Notes: generated by a model from the letters alone, not told the origin. Shown: positions 44,741 to 56,560, numbered from the stretch's first letter. The stretch: DNA of 64,000 nucleotides from Sclerodactyla briareus (GCA_026419785.1 JAODTK010005736.1:124001-188000), one strand, 5' to 3'. Program-made: numbers and translations.

Positions 44741-44884
44741 ACACTTCCACCCCCCCCGACGATACGTGTGCATTACAAACAATCATTCTGTCGATGTTTT
44801 ATTTTTTTGCGGCCCCAAACCCATAGGGGGGGGGGGTACCGCCCTCCCTGCCCCCCCCCCCCCCCCCCCGTGGCGCCGCCCCTG
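44740..44884 (+). mobile_element. Right end of another hAT-like element
   Basis: Ends gtggcgccgcccctg at 44884. The preceding ccccaaacccatagggggg...accgccct matches the right end at 3972-4027 (cccaaaaccataggggggaaaccgccc), so it belongs to the copy-1 group. No left end with a matching octamer (tttacccc on the right) was located. Confidence 0.55.
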
Positions 44885-44889
44885 TTTAC

Positions 44890-46980
44890 CCCTTCTCGAT
44901 ATTCACTTGCACTACCGGTAGTCGAGAGGAGGAGGCGAGATTCGCCGGTGCCTCATCCACGGCCTATACGGCGAATGCGGGTTGTTTTGATGATCCTTAC
45001 TTGGCTCCCTTGGCCCTAGGAATAAAATCAAATCGAAATCAATCAAACTGCGCCATCGTTGCTGCTTTCATGCAATTTAGCATCACTTACACTATACGTA
45101 TCTCTAAATGGAAACAACAAAATCACCCCGATCCTATTGCTCCTCATTGGGTCACAATCCATCGAGATGTTAGCGTATATGTAATTTGAAGATGACAATA
45201 TTAGCCCATTTTTCTCCAGTGACCTCTGAGTATCTAGTACACTGTGATTGTGTGTATCATCTCACAACATATAGGCCGATTTGAATCCAATATGGAGGTC
45301 CGGATTTTCCCTTTGTTCAGTCCAACGGTTCAAAGTCTATTGGATTTTCTTTAACTGACACAGGTGGAAGAGATCATATCAAAACATCATAACGAACAAC
45401 CCTTTATTTATAATTATGTTTATTGTCTATTCAAAAATTCAACTCTTTGAAGGACTTTAGGCGCAGGCCGTCATCGGGAGGTGGCAGTCGTCTTTAGACA
45501 GAGTAATGCTGCAATTTTGACCTTGACAAGACGGAAAAAGGTATCCAATGCATTCGGAATGGATGGATTTTTTTCATATTTTTCATATAAGATCTCCTCA
45601 TTGTTTACACAGGGTTCCGGAAACTTTGTGTTTTACAATGAATTTATAAAACAGGGGACCGCCGCGGTTCCCACCGTGAATCACCAGCTGACAAGGGGAT
45701 TTGCAATAGCTGTTTTTGTGACACTTTGGCGCAATCGGATCGTTTGACATACGAACGGTGGTTCAGCGTCCATTATGACAATGGATACAAAGTACCAGAA
45801 GTCAGGGCATATTACATGACCAATTGTACCAATTCAAATATGGGTTTCCTATAACCTGCATGGGTCGTGTACTTGTGCACCATCCTGTTCGTGCCCCCAT
45901 CACTTCTCGACTTGTTCACAGTTCGCGCGAATCGAATTTACTCGTTTATTAAAAGTTGCAGATTCGTGCGGCCATGGAGTGTTCGGGAATGCGAGGCACA
46001 CATACTATAGGAAATCCACTGCCTCCATAGCTCAGGTTAGCTGGCGTCAAGTCGACCTTTCCTGCACTCGGCCTTTCACTCAGCTGGACCGACAACAATG
46101 AGAGTAGTTATTGAAACCACTAGTGACAGAGTGATGATGCTGATGGTCTCTGTGTCTTGCATGGCGGTGCTATTCCTAAGACTTTTCGCAATAGCATGTT
46201 GCTGTGCCACTCTGGGATAGGTTTGATGCTTGCCGGGATACTTCAGGGTGGTCATTTTTGTGTTGCATGCTATCGGGAATACTTTTGTAAATTTTCAATT
46301 ATCTTTCTCATTTTCTGTGCAATATTCTCTCAAAGTTTTATGTTACCCTTGATAATTTTTTACCAATCTTTATCGTGACGAACTGACTAAAATTGTGCTG
46401 TTTTTCGCCAGAAGAAACAAATTCCCCTAGTTGGGGCCTCCCCCAGATTTCCTATATTTTGCCCCTGAGCTAGACCACAATGCTGTGCAGAGGCGATCTG
46501 CGAAAAGGCAAATCTGCCAATGGTTTTCCCGCCCCCCCCTTGTCATACGAGGCTTAAGGCAGCTGAACGGGGAGGACTGGAACCGGTGGAACTTGGGAAT
46601 ATCCCTATAAATACATGTTTTGGCCCGCTGTGTCAACGAGGCCAAACACTCGTCAAAAGTTTGTGTAGAAATTACACAACACTGTACAACTAGCAGACTT
46701 ATCCCGGTGCTTGTTCATAAATTACACAAATCTAGTGAGGGCTGTGTAAAATATAACACAAATTGTGCAGATTATACACATGATTGTTCAATTTTCTTCA
46801 CAACACCGGCGTAGGTGTGCTAGTTACCACATTTTGAGGAGTGAATGTCGTTGTAAACATTTGTATTTCCAACGGGACTATGTGAACGTAACTGTCCCCT
46901 GTCCCTTAAGATATAATTTAGCTCTCAACGTATTGTAAGATGAATGTAATCACGTTTCATTTTGAACTGGGTCTTCCATC
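44890..46980. other. No gene recognised
   Basis: Unique-looking DNA. ORFs at 45481-45747, 46157-46378 and 46620-46814 lack motifs. A c-rich hairpin-like tract lies near 46430-46450. Confidence 0.35.
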
Positions 46981-46989
46981 CGAACCCAA

Positions 46990-47127
46990 ATGACATCATA
47001 CAAACGACGGCGACGGCAATTGCAAGAGACGACAATCCACCTTCAAAATTCCGAAGATGAGGTTCGTCTCACGATATTCCCCACCTCTCTGTCGATATTG
47101 TTTCGGTATCGAAACGGTATATCGTCG
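46990..47127 (+). CDS. Putative gene C, first coding exon
   Basis: ATG at 46990 opens 46 codons starting MTSYKRRRRQLQETTIHLQN and ending exactly at a perfect consensus donor, tcgtcg|gtaagt (47128), phase 0. The peptide is basic at its start, then mixed hydrophilic and hydrophobic (SEDEVRLTIFPTSL). Initiation context is mediocre (C at -3). No following exon is identified and no family is recognised. The main support is the rare GTAAGT donor at the end of an open frame. Confidence 0.25.
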
Positions 47128-47954
47128 GTAAGTTCATGCGAAATTCCCATCCGCTATTCGTGGGACATTGGTTTTTCGCAAACGTATCCGTCCTTATTCG
47201 CGAGTGTTGCGAGACAAATTTGGCCTCTTAAATAAATATAACCAAGAGTGGCCCATCATAACCCAATTACAATCTACTAGATTTTTTTACTGTTATGATA
47301 TGAGAGCTAGGATAGTGTTTGAAATGTATTCTCAGACATACTTGGAATGACTTTTGCCGGTGATGCCAGCAAATTGGGCAAGAGTCGATTATTCACGGGG
47401 TTTTTGAGACGATTCCCAATCTTTACAATTTTGCCATTAGTAATCAAAACTGCAAAGCCGCATTTAAGTGGGATAAGTATAATCCCTAGAACGGATTAAC
47501 AATTATCATAAAATCAAATAACCAGAAAGCCAAAAGACTTAGTGGTTCTTTGGACATTACCGTTTAGATGAGTAAATTTCCGAACTGAAGTGATAGCATC
47601 GATACCAGGCAATTGGGGGGGGGGGGGGATTAATGAGAATCTGGAACAACTCCTCCTAAATCCCCCCTACAACTCAATAATAGGATCCAATAGCAATGCC
47701 TTAGGAATTCGCCAACTGCGAAGTTTCCACTTTTCCCCCAAAATAATCCCCTACTAAAGAAAGCGTGCAATGGAAGCACATCAATTTTGACTTTGATCCT
47801 GCCCGACATGTTGGAGCTCCGTGGCCAAAATACAATTCTTATTTTTTTAGAAGTTTGCATTTTCCCCCCACATGACCCTCCCCACTAAATGAATAGCGCG
47901 CTGTGAATCCATGATGGGAAACACCACACCAGATTCCACTTCACCTGCCAGGAT

Positions 47955-48112
47955 GTTGGACCTGAGCCTGATGTTGGACTAGACTGAGCCTGATGTTGGA
48001 CTGAGCCTGAGCCTGAATGTTGGACTGCGCCTGATGTTGGATTGAAACTGATGTTGGACTGAGTCTGACGTTGGACTGAGCCTGATGTTGGACTGAGCCT
48101 GAATTTCATCTG
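47955..48112 (+). repeat. 18-19-bp minisatellite (gatgttggactgagcct), ~8-9 units
   Basis: Consecutive variants of gatgttggactgagcct(ga), some extended by an extra gagcct. Flanked on both sides (47725-47755 and 48193-48250) by related cttccacttttcccc and atcccctact words, so it probably expanded inside an older repeat. The antisense ORF rich in Ser/Gln/Thr is its translation. Confidence 0.85.
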
Positions 48113-48539
48113 ACTAGGCATGTTGTCCCGGAAACTAATATAGCATCCATGCACTTATCGTGAGGAATTAGCAAAACTATAAAAGTTTAAACTTTTTGCC
48201 GAAATTGATCCCCTACTTATGGAAAATCACGAGCTTCCACTTTTCCCCGGAATTAACTCCTGACTGACATCAAAATCGAATGGCTCCATCTACAGACCAA
48301 ACATGACTGCCAAGTTTGAACTTGACGCGACTAGGCACGTCTGACTTATCTTGATAACTTAAATATGTCTTGAAAATTAATTCGACTTCTATGCTTACAC
48401 AAAATAGCACACTCAGAGGTTATGTACACTCACTAACCGTCTGCCTGTCATGTACTTACGGCTAGGTATTTCCTGCAGTCGAGACAGTGATGTCTTGTTC
48501 CACTATAGGTTCAGTCACGGAAGTCTTCCTAAGCCATAT

Positions 48540-48920
48540 AGCATATTGCGCCACATGACCTATAAACGCATTGAACTGAATAACATGTATGCGTATGCGT
48601 AATCATTGGGAACGTGTGATGATTCCATTCATTACATTCATACATTACATCCGTGGGCATTATATTGCATCAGTCACAGCAGCCTGTACTATAAAGGAAA
48701 ATGAAAGGCCGTATTGCAAAATATCACTTGGATTCTCGGAAATCAGAATTGCTTAATATTCAAACAAAATACCAGTTGCAGTCACCTGACTTGAGTTGAC
48801 AGATGAATATCACATTACGCTGTTTGGCCGCTGTCAGTCCATATTAGAGGAGTTCGTTCACAGTTCATGCATCTGTCATCGCGTAGTCAGGAAACGGTAT
48901 CTGGGACTTGCTGCTGACGT
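48540..48920 (+). repeat. Dispersed repeat family 5, copy A
   Basis: Aligns with 50960-51420: gcgtaatcattgg(g/a)aacgtg, attccattca, aatgcaaaatatcacttgga, ttc(t)cgga..atcagaattg, gttcatgc.t..tcatc.cgtagtca. Confidence 0.65.
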
Positions 48921-48929
48921 CGCGCTTGT

Positions 48930-50650
48930 TGCTGCGATATTCTGGAATGTTCTCGATTTCACGAAACCATTGCTAGTGGCGCATGTCGGTTTTCACGTAC
49001 TTTGACCGTCTTAAAAAGAAAATATAACATCAGAGAATAGAAAAGGGTTCGCATTGATATTCGCATCTCTCCGAGTTCAGTTGGTTGTGTGGCTACGCGG
49101 CCGCGAGGAGCTCTTGCGTTTATTGAAGGCCAATGGTGTGTAATTGTGACTGACTTTCGGTACTTTCTATTTAATACATTTGGGGAGCCAAACCTCCATA
49201 CCGAATTCCAGACGATCCGAGTGAGCCGATAAGGTGCAATCAGCTATTGCAAATTCACCTTGTGACATCACAGGGGATCCACAGGATCCCCTGATAAAAT
49301 AGGTACTTTCGAAAACCCTGCAACAAACGAATTGTTCACAACTATTACAGGATGATCTAATCCATTTCTAAGTGAAAACCTATTTTCGTATTTCTGTTAT
49401 CAGGCGGCAAAAAGCAGCATTTACCGTGTAGGCGCCTTGAACTTAAATTGCAACTCAACAGACAACCTTCTAGAACCTCCAAATTCGGGGTGTGGGGTAT
49501 TGACATGTCCTCTTTTCACCTAGCTGTGCTAGTTTGACGGAAATCTATTACATGACTATTGACCTTCAGCATTGTGGGGGACATGACTGTAACGCGAGAT
49601 GAGACGAAGACTGTTATGGTTCTGCATGGTAGATGCCGAAATTTATATAGACGTATGAGAAGGCAAAAGGTGAAAACTTTTTAAACGTTATAGCTCGATA
49701 GAGGAAAAAAAAAACAGCTCGTAGCCTACTTGGTAATTTATTTATTCTTCATACAGAGTGTCGAAGAAGTGAGGTAACACGAAGGTCCTGGAGGTAATTT
49801 GGGGTCACAATAACATGGACAGAACCGGCAATTATTTCATGGAGGAATCATCGGGTCGATGCTTAGTATACATGTTGATCACACTAAGATGATCTCAGCG
49901 AGTTTCATTTGAGGTCAACTATACAGATACACAACGTGACATGAGAAACTTTCAACATGCTATTCTTATCATACGTTGTCGAATGTCAAATGTAGGTCGA
50001 AATTAGATAGACCAGCTGAAACATGTAATTACTAGTAAATATTACCTTCACCTTGTAAATATTAGCAATTAATTTCCTCGCTTGTGATTGAAGTTTATGA
50101 GAACAGTAAATGGGTAATTCGTAATCAGTATGTATTTTGCTATTAGGGGTTATTTTGCATATGGATAACAATGGAAAAAAAAACTTGATGGCGGGGTGGG
50201 GAGGGCGAGGGAAGTGCGGTGTGGTGTGATTAATTATTTACGGCTCTACATTTCTCCAACTCCCACTGTTCGTGAAATGATAGCACTGTTAGAAAACTGC
50301 ACTTAGAATATGCATGGCAAACTGCACATGTTTCTTTAGGGCTTTTAAGGGGTCACTTGAAGGCTCTTCGCCAGTTTGCCAGGGGGTTGCTGCAGTATAC
50401 CCTTGAAAGGGGACACGTTGGAATGACTCCCACTCCGAACCCGCCCATTCTTGAAAAAGTACCGGTATAGGTTATGTCAATGTAAAATTTGTATAACATG
50501 AGACATTTTTGTCATGGACGTCAAAACGGACATTCCCATATTTTACAAGTGTTATGTGACGATAGTGTCCCTTTAAAACCAGCATGGAGGTCGGGTTACT
50601 TTGGTTGATTAGGATTCATGTCAGCTGACCTTTATACATATAGAGCTTAG
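48930..50650. other. No gene recognised
   Basis: Unique-looking DNA. It contains a perfect 10-bp-arm hairpin (caggggatcc aca ggatcccctg) at 49271-49293. Confidence 0.35.
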
Positions 50651-50663
50651 GCGCGGCCTGTGA

Positions 50664-50930
50664 ACACTGTCAACATGTTGCACAACATGTTTCGCAACAA
50701 GTTGCCGGACACCTGTTGCCGACCTATCTGGACGCAATCTATTGTACATGATTCATTAGAGCTCGGACACATGTTGCCCATAATTGTGAATTGGATTGTG
50801 AATTATTGGCAACGAGTTGCTCAACATGTTGCCTCCTGTTTTCGCTCAGTATATACACTCTCAACATTTTCGGACACAAGGCGTTTGGGAAACTGTTGCG
50901 CAACAGCAACATGTTGCGCAAAATGGTGAT
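50664..50930. mobile_element. Palindrome-rich element of caacatgttgc words (MITE-like)
   Basis: Words gcaacatgttgcgcaa, acatgttgc, caacaagttgcc and their complements recur at least eight times in both orientations, concentrated at the two ends (50671-50725 and 50880-50922) with a diverged centre. Composition indicates terminal inverted repeats built of short palindromes. No coding. Confidence 0.6.
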
Positions 50931-50959
50931 TGGACAGTCATACGGCCTCTACCTAATAA

Positions 50960-51420
50960 CCACCGCCTTGCTACAATAACATGAATGAGCGCGTAATCAT
51001 TGGAGAACGTGAGGGAATTCCATTCACTGTAGTTGTATTCAAAGATAACGAAAGTCAGTAATGCAAAATATCACTTGGATTCTTGGAATAATCAGAATTG
51101 CGTAATAAAAAGAGGAATCAATATAGGAATTGCAAGTGTGTATCATGAGTTACTAATTGAAATAAAACATGCAGTCGAAAGTTTCAACAATGTTGAAGAT
51201 GAAGAATTGTTAAAGTGAACGACCAAAACCACGGAAAACAACAACAAATTGAATAAAGCTGTTCCCACTGTTCTCACGTAGACAACGGGCAACGAACCGA
51301 GAATTGTTCCCGTCACCTGACGTTGCAAACAAATGTATACGGCATCGTTGAAGGGACGTTGTCACTGCATAGTTCGTGTAGAGTTCATGCGTATCATCAC
51401 GTAGTCAATACTGAGACAGG
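50960..51420 (+). repeat. Dispersed repeat family 5, copy B
   Basis: Partner of 48540-48920, with about 180 extra bases in its middle (about 51110-51300) that copy A lacks. Confidence 0.6.
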
Positions 51421-51480
51421 GCACCATTTCGGAAACTTGGTAGGTGTGCGTAACATTAACACAATGCTAGATCACCCGGC

Positions 51481-51568
51481 ACCAATGGGTACCCCACCAA
51501 TGGGTGCCCCTCAGTAGATAGCTCTTAACCGCCACTATGGTTACCATAGCAACTGTTGCTATGGCAAC
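51481..51568. promoter_or_regulatory. Promoter-like cluster: two CCAAT words and two RFX X-boxes
   Basis: accaatgggt occurs twice (51481-51490, 51496-51505). Thirty-five bases on are two 14-mers, gttaccatagcaac (51540-51553) and gttgctatggcaac (51555-51568), both full matches to the RFX X-box pattern GTTRCCATGGNAAC within one or two bases. X-boxes with nearby CCAAT words are typical of promoters of ciliary genes and of other RFX/NF-Y targets (established). Which gene they would serve is not visible. Downstream on the plus strand a short frame from 51668 (MMSKTDIFSACEM) ends near a weak donor. Confidence 0.45.
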
Positions 51569-51569
51569 T

Positions 51570-52330
51570 AGCAACAATAGCGGGTGGAATAGCAAACTCA
51601 CTAACCAAAATTCTTTAAAATCCATTTCCGCCGACAACATAACACATATACAGACACTTTAAACCTATGATGAGTAAAACAGACATATTTTCCGCTTGTG
51701 AAATGAGGTAGAAATACCAAGAAATTATTTGCTAGATTCTCAGAAAATCAAAATAAGTGTTTGTAGATTTCAATTTACAAATGGTTTCAAATGTCCACCA
51801 GGAATGCCGATGAAATTTTGGTAGTTGCCCCTATGTTCTTATCTGCAGAGAGAGATATCTCGTCTAGAGATAGATTTATATTTTTAGCCCTGAAGTGATA
51901 ATATGAAATATTAATGAACGGTCTAACAATAAACAGTTACCGTATACCGGTTTCTCGCTTGGAGGCACTCTTCCCAGCAGCGGATGTGCGTATGGCTGTC
52001 GTACCCATATCTGGTGCGGTTTATTGCATGTGGCCAAGATTACACCCACACACGCCATATTAGACAACGTCTCTATTTTCACGTTACTTCCCTTCTCCCC
52101 AAATTCGGTTAGAAGCGAACCATAGTCAATAGCCTCACGTGTTCTTGGTAAATTAGTCACCCGGAAACATAATAGACAATGAGCTGTTGAACAAAAATAT
52201 TCCTGTATTCAATTAACGAAGCGTACATTTTACTGCATTGTTGGCAGTATGCCGTGGCGCTATACATGAATTACCTCGATAGATTGAACATCAGGCAAGA
52301 TCTACAAAAATCCTATACATGAGACACTAT
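51570..52330. other. No gene recognised
   Basis: Only short chance ORFs, including an antisense one at 51876-52160 without motifs. Confidence 0.35.
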
Positions 52331-52333
52331 ATG

Positions 52334-53650
52334 TTTGTGAAGATTCCTAAGAAGACACAGGCTGTGGAATGCTCGGATTACAGGCCTTGGCAATCATGAG
52401 CCACGTGTTGAAGGTGTTACTCCATGTGATCATGAATGGAAATGAGACTATGTTTGAGAGGGAGAGTAGTGACAGTCAATCTGGTTTCAAATCAGGAATG
52501 GGAACAAGAGACGCCAAGAAACATGTGTGACAAAATGTTGAAGTCAATCAAGATGTCTACATTTATTGGCTGTCATGACTACCAAAGCGCTTTTGACAGA
52601 GTGTACCACCAAAACTTCATCAACACGCTTACCGAATCACCGCAAATGAATAGTAAGGATTTTGCGGTATTCAGAACTATAATGGAATGAAACGTTCAGT
52701 TGTAAGAATGGATGACGATTTCACTGAAGAAATTGACATTAGACACGGAGGCTGCATCCAATCACGAAAATTGTTTAGTTCAGATACAGAAGACATTTTC
52801 AGAGATTATGGAGCACCTAGATGGTATAAAGATTGGAGGGAAAAACATCAACAATATTCGATACGCTGATGATACTGCATTATGGTGGCAAACAGTGAAA
52901 GAGAGCTCCAGAGGATTGTGGAGAGGATGAGGTTGAAGAAAGGAGTGAAGTGCTTGGACTGTACATGAAATTAGGAAGACCAAGGTTATGATTGTGCATA
53001 AGAACCAGATGATAAGATCGTTACCATCAATGTGGAGGGGAGGTTCTGGATCAAATGAGGTCCTCTCAGTACTTAAGGGCCAGATTGTGACTGAAGATGG
53101 TGGATGTGATACTGAAATTAAGAGGGGAATCGGAATTGCTAAGATACGTTTGTGAAGGAGAAAGGTGTTCTGACAAATAAGCGGATGTGTGGTGTAATGT
53201 AAGAGGTTGATGCAGTGCTATTTGATGTCCAATCTTTATACGGATGTGAAACATGGGAACAATTAGTAAGAGAATGGGAAAAGTCTGGAGGATTTGGGCT
53301 TCGGGCTCTATAGAAAGATGTTGCGAATCTCATACAGGAACATCATATCCAGGTTGGGTACGAAATATGGTTGGAGAAGAGAGAATGCTACTAAAAGTAA
53401 TCGAGAGAATGAAATACCAATACTTATTAGAAACATTACCAGAGCCACAGAAAATACCAAAACCATCTCCGCCAAGCAAATGATGGAAGGATGGGGGATG
53501 AGAGGACGTCCAAGAGGGACCTGGTGATGACAAGACTTCGCAGGAAGGACAGCAGCATGACAGATGTACCCATGCAGTCTACGTAATAAGGAGGGATAGC
53601 GAATCATGGTCGGCTAAGCTTTTGAATGTGAGCATGCCACCTAAAGTAAG
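52334..53650 (+). pseudogene. Decayed non-LTR retrotransposon reverse transcriptase (RTE/BovB-like)
   Basis: Read across frames, the segment carries an RT in the right order: FVKIPKK and a C-S-D-Y-R word near 52334-52380; SHVLKVLL; a SGFKSGMGTRDAK word near 52480-52515; motif A as DYQSAFDRV near 52577-52603; a GGCIQS word replacing the usual R-Q-G-C; GIKIGGKNINNIRYADDTAL with the catalytic YADD at 52862-52873; a QYLGA-like word; then LYGCETW-type and RMLRIS words, and a C-terminal RGRPRGTW near 53506. Frames change many times and there are internal stops, so it is dead. It is 5'-truncated (no endonuclease), as is usual for LINE copies. The GIKIGGKNINN-YADD wording suggests the RTE/BovB side of non-LTR elements, but the clade call is inference. 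Confidence 0.85.
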
Positions 53651-53659
53651 TAGATCCAC

Positions 53660-55880
53660 ATCCCGGATTAGATGCCTCTGACAGCAATAAAACACGTTAC
53701 CTGGTTAGGGAAAGACGAGCATAAGCCAGTTCGGCAGTTAACAGTAATGAGATGATAATGATATTGTGCAAAGGTCATAGGGGAATAATGACCACAGTTC
53801 GACGATGAACGTACAATGTCAGAAGAAACGATCTTTCTTTTGAAACTCCAGTGCCGAAAATTACGAATCATGCCTCACAAAACTTACAGATTTCCCCCCA
53901 TACTTATCAACAATAAATCCGAAAACATGGGATGAATGGTTGCAACTTTTCCAAATAGTGGTGACCCCAGTTTGAAAATAAGCGTAACAAAACGGTATTG
54001 CTATGGGGAGAATCTGAACGAATCCGTCTATTCCCTAAACTGTCCTGTGGTGAGCATGCGCACTAAGAACTAACGACTGGGCTTTATTGTCAATAATACG
54101 CAGTACCGACAAAACAATCGGCGTGCCAGACGACGAACGAGAGATGCCCTCGGACAAAACAAAATGTTTTTCTCGGATCCGCTGAGCGCGGGACAAACAA
54201 CTTTGCCAATTAAATCTTGGTGATATTTGAGGAAATCAATTTTTACTCAAAAGAATTCTGAAGAACATCATTTCCCACAATCAGTTAACGATGCTTCCAG
54301 ATACTGACAGTCATATTCCCGGTCTGCCGGTAGAAATTTTGATGGCACTATATGGCAGTATAGGGTACAAAACGTGGAAGATAATTTAACAATAACTAAA
54401 GTCTGCCGATCCTGATCCCAAAGCCGTTCAACCACATACCAGCAAACCGAACGATACAGTGCCCTTTACCACTGGCCCTAATATTATAGGTCAGTGGCCT
54501 ATACTAGACTGACGCTGTTATGTGACTATGGGATAAACAATATTATGCAACACGTCATGTTTTTGTATTTTCTACGTGCGAGCATGTACAACCGACTTTC
54601 GGCATCAGTCGCCCTAACTATAGCTCAAAAGGACAAATGGACCCAACTCGTACTATAATGGAACGCGATTCCACTTCTTGCTTTGATACTACATGCACAC
54701 ATACTGGCACTTTCCATATCCAGGTTGTTCTACCTAGAATTTTGTCTCCACAGCTTTCGAGTACGGCTATGTCACAGAATGTGAGACACACTAATCAATA
54801 AGATTAGGAAAACAAGTTAGGGTAACACTCTCAGGAATCCTATTAGTTTAGTGTCTAACATTCTGTGACACGATCAGCTCTTCCCTGCAATCTAACGTTA
54901 GAGTGGCATAGACATATTTGCTGGAACAATGTTTCTCATACAAAGGCAATTGCTTTGTTCTCCAGGTTAGCTCACACGAAGCCATTTTTTTCTCAGTGGC
55001 ACAACGATGAGTCTGGGGGACCCTGGGTCCAGGGAAGAAAGGGCCCCTCTGGCCACTGCGAAGAATCAACCGATGCTGTGCGCGAAGCGCACCGCACGAG
55101 CGTGGAGCGCGAAATCCGAGCACAGTACTGAGAGCTTTATCGATTTATTTGATGTTATACTGGGACCACGTGGTAGAACACTGAGTATATGGGGTCAGGA
55201 CGTCAGGTTTGAACTTCCAAACGACTATACTTAGGCAAAGATCAAAGGTAGCCAATTTCCGCACAAAGTGTTATTTTCGCACATGCTATCCAATAGCTCA
55301 TGCAATTTACTAACCCAACAATCAACATAATAAATATAGATACAACTTCCCCTCAAACATTTTTCCGTCGGCGTCCTTGTTCTTGGCGACACTTGTGCTG
55401 TGTAGACGGAAATACATGATGGCTTGTTGATTACATTTTTGGAGAGTGACGAAATTTCTTTCTCTCCTCATCAATGCTCTAAGATTAATTTCAAAGAAAT
55501 GATTATGTCATTTCTGTTACTCATCACCCTGTGACAACTGACAAAAATAAACGACCTGTATGGTGGAGTATAGTTTTTGTACTTGTACGGCTGGATGTCG
55601 TTCAATTAAACTTTTCTTGAATAGCGCCACCACTTCTGTTTTTCCAAACGACATGTACTCGCAAAGTGATGTCACGTATTTTCTTCATGAGTACGTACTC
55701 ATATATCGACACGCCAAATAATATGTCATTATCATTCTCGAAACCAAACAGCAGAAACGAGCACCACGTGGATTACTTAACGTAAAACCCTCGCTCCAAT
55801 CATTAGAATCGAAAGACTGCCCAAAAGGGAATATTTGAAACTCCTTTAACCCTTTATAGTCCTAAATTAAGCGAACGTAG
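53660..55880. other. No gene recognised
   Basis: Includes a GC palindrome stretch near 55078-55115 (gtgcgcgaagcgcaccgc, then gtggagcgcgaaatccg) of the type found in the DNA elements. Confidence 0.35.
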
Positions 55881-55884
55881 TGAA

Positions 55885-56560
55885 GATTGGTATAGATCAT
55901 ATGGGATAACAGGCCCTGCCTTCTCAGTAATAGGTCACCCGCCCTTAAAGGACACTGCAGTAATGATCTTAAAAGGGGTGAATAAAAAGCTGGAGAAAAA
56001 CTGAATGCGTCAGTCCAAACCGGAAGTTCATACGACTTTCCCTTACAGAGTAATAATCCTTTGAAGTTTGAGTATTGTGAAGATGATGATTGCGCAAGAT
56101 GGAAAGGCATAATCCCATCATGCAATAATAATGATGTCATACTTGCACAACCCTGCAAACTTCTTTGTTCTCTATGCATCTAAATGATGTCCATACTTGC
56201 CACACCCTGCAAACATTCTTTCTCTTCGTTTTCTATTGAAATTTAAACATTCATTTCACTTCGAAAAGCATTTCGTCTATGGGAGGAGGAATTGCTGTAG
56301 TGGGTTGGTAGGTGTTGATGGTTACTTGGTGAGAGAAAGACACAGAACTTTTGCTAAATGTTGACTTATTCAACAAAATGAAACAAAGAGATACATAACA
56401 TAATTTCCCGTGGTGTCCATGTGTGACGTAATTCGTTATTGCGCATGGGATTTTCCCAATTTCTCTGCTTAATGGCCCAATCTTTGGAGGCCAATAACTC
56501 ACATAGGAACATCGTATTGAAATGGGGTTTGGGGGGGGGGGGGGGGTTTGGGATACAAGT
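55885..56560 (-). repeat. Dispersed repeat family 6, copy A (reverse)
   Basis: The reverse complement aligns with 58130-58640: ccaaaccccattt.aatacgatgttc, gagttattggcct, gcagagaaatt, ctttctctcaccaa, acacctacca(a/c)ccca, tgcaagt, ttattgcatgatggga, tcttgcg.caat, aacttc. Confidence 0.75.

Noticed and set aside
47885-48154. Antisense Ser/Gln/Thr-rich ORF
   Set aside because: It is a translation of the 18-19-bp minisatellite.
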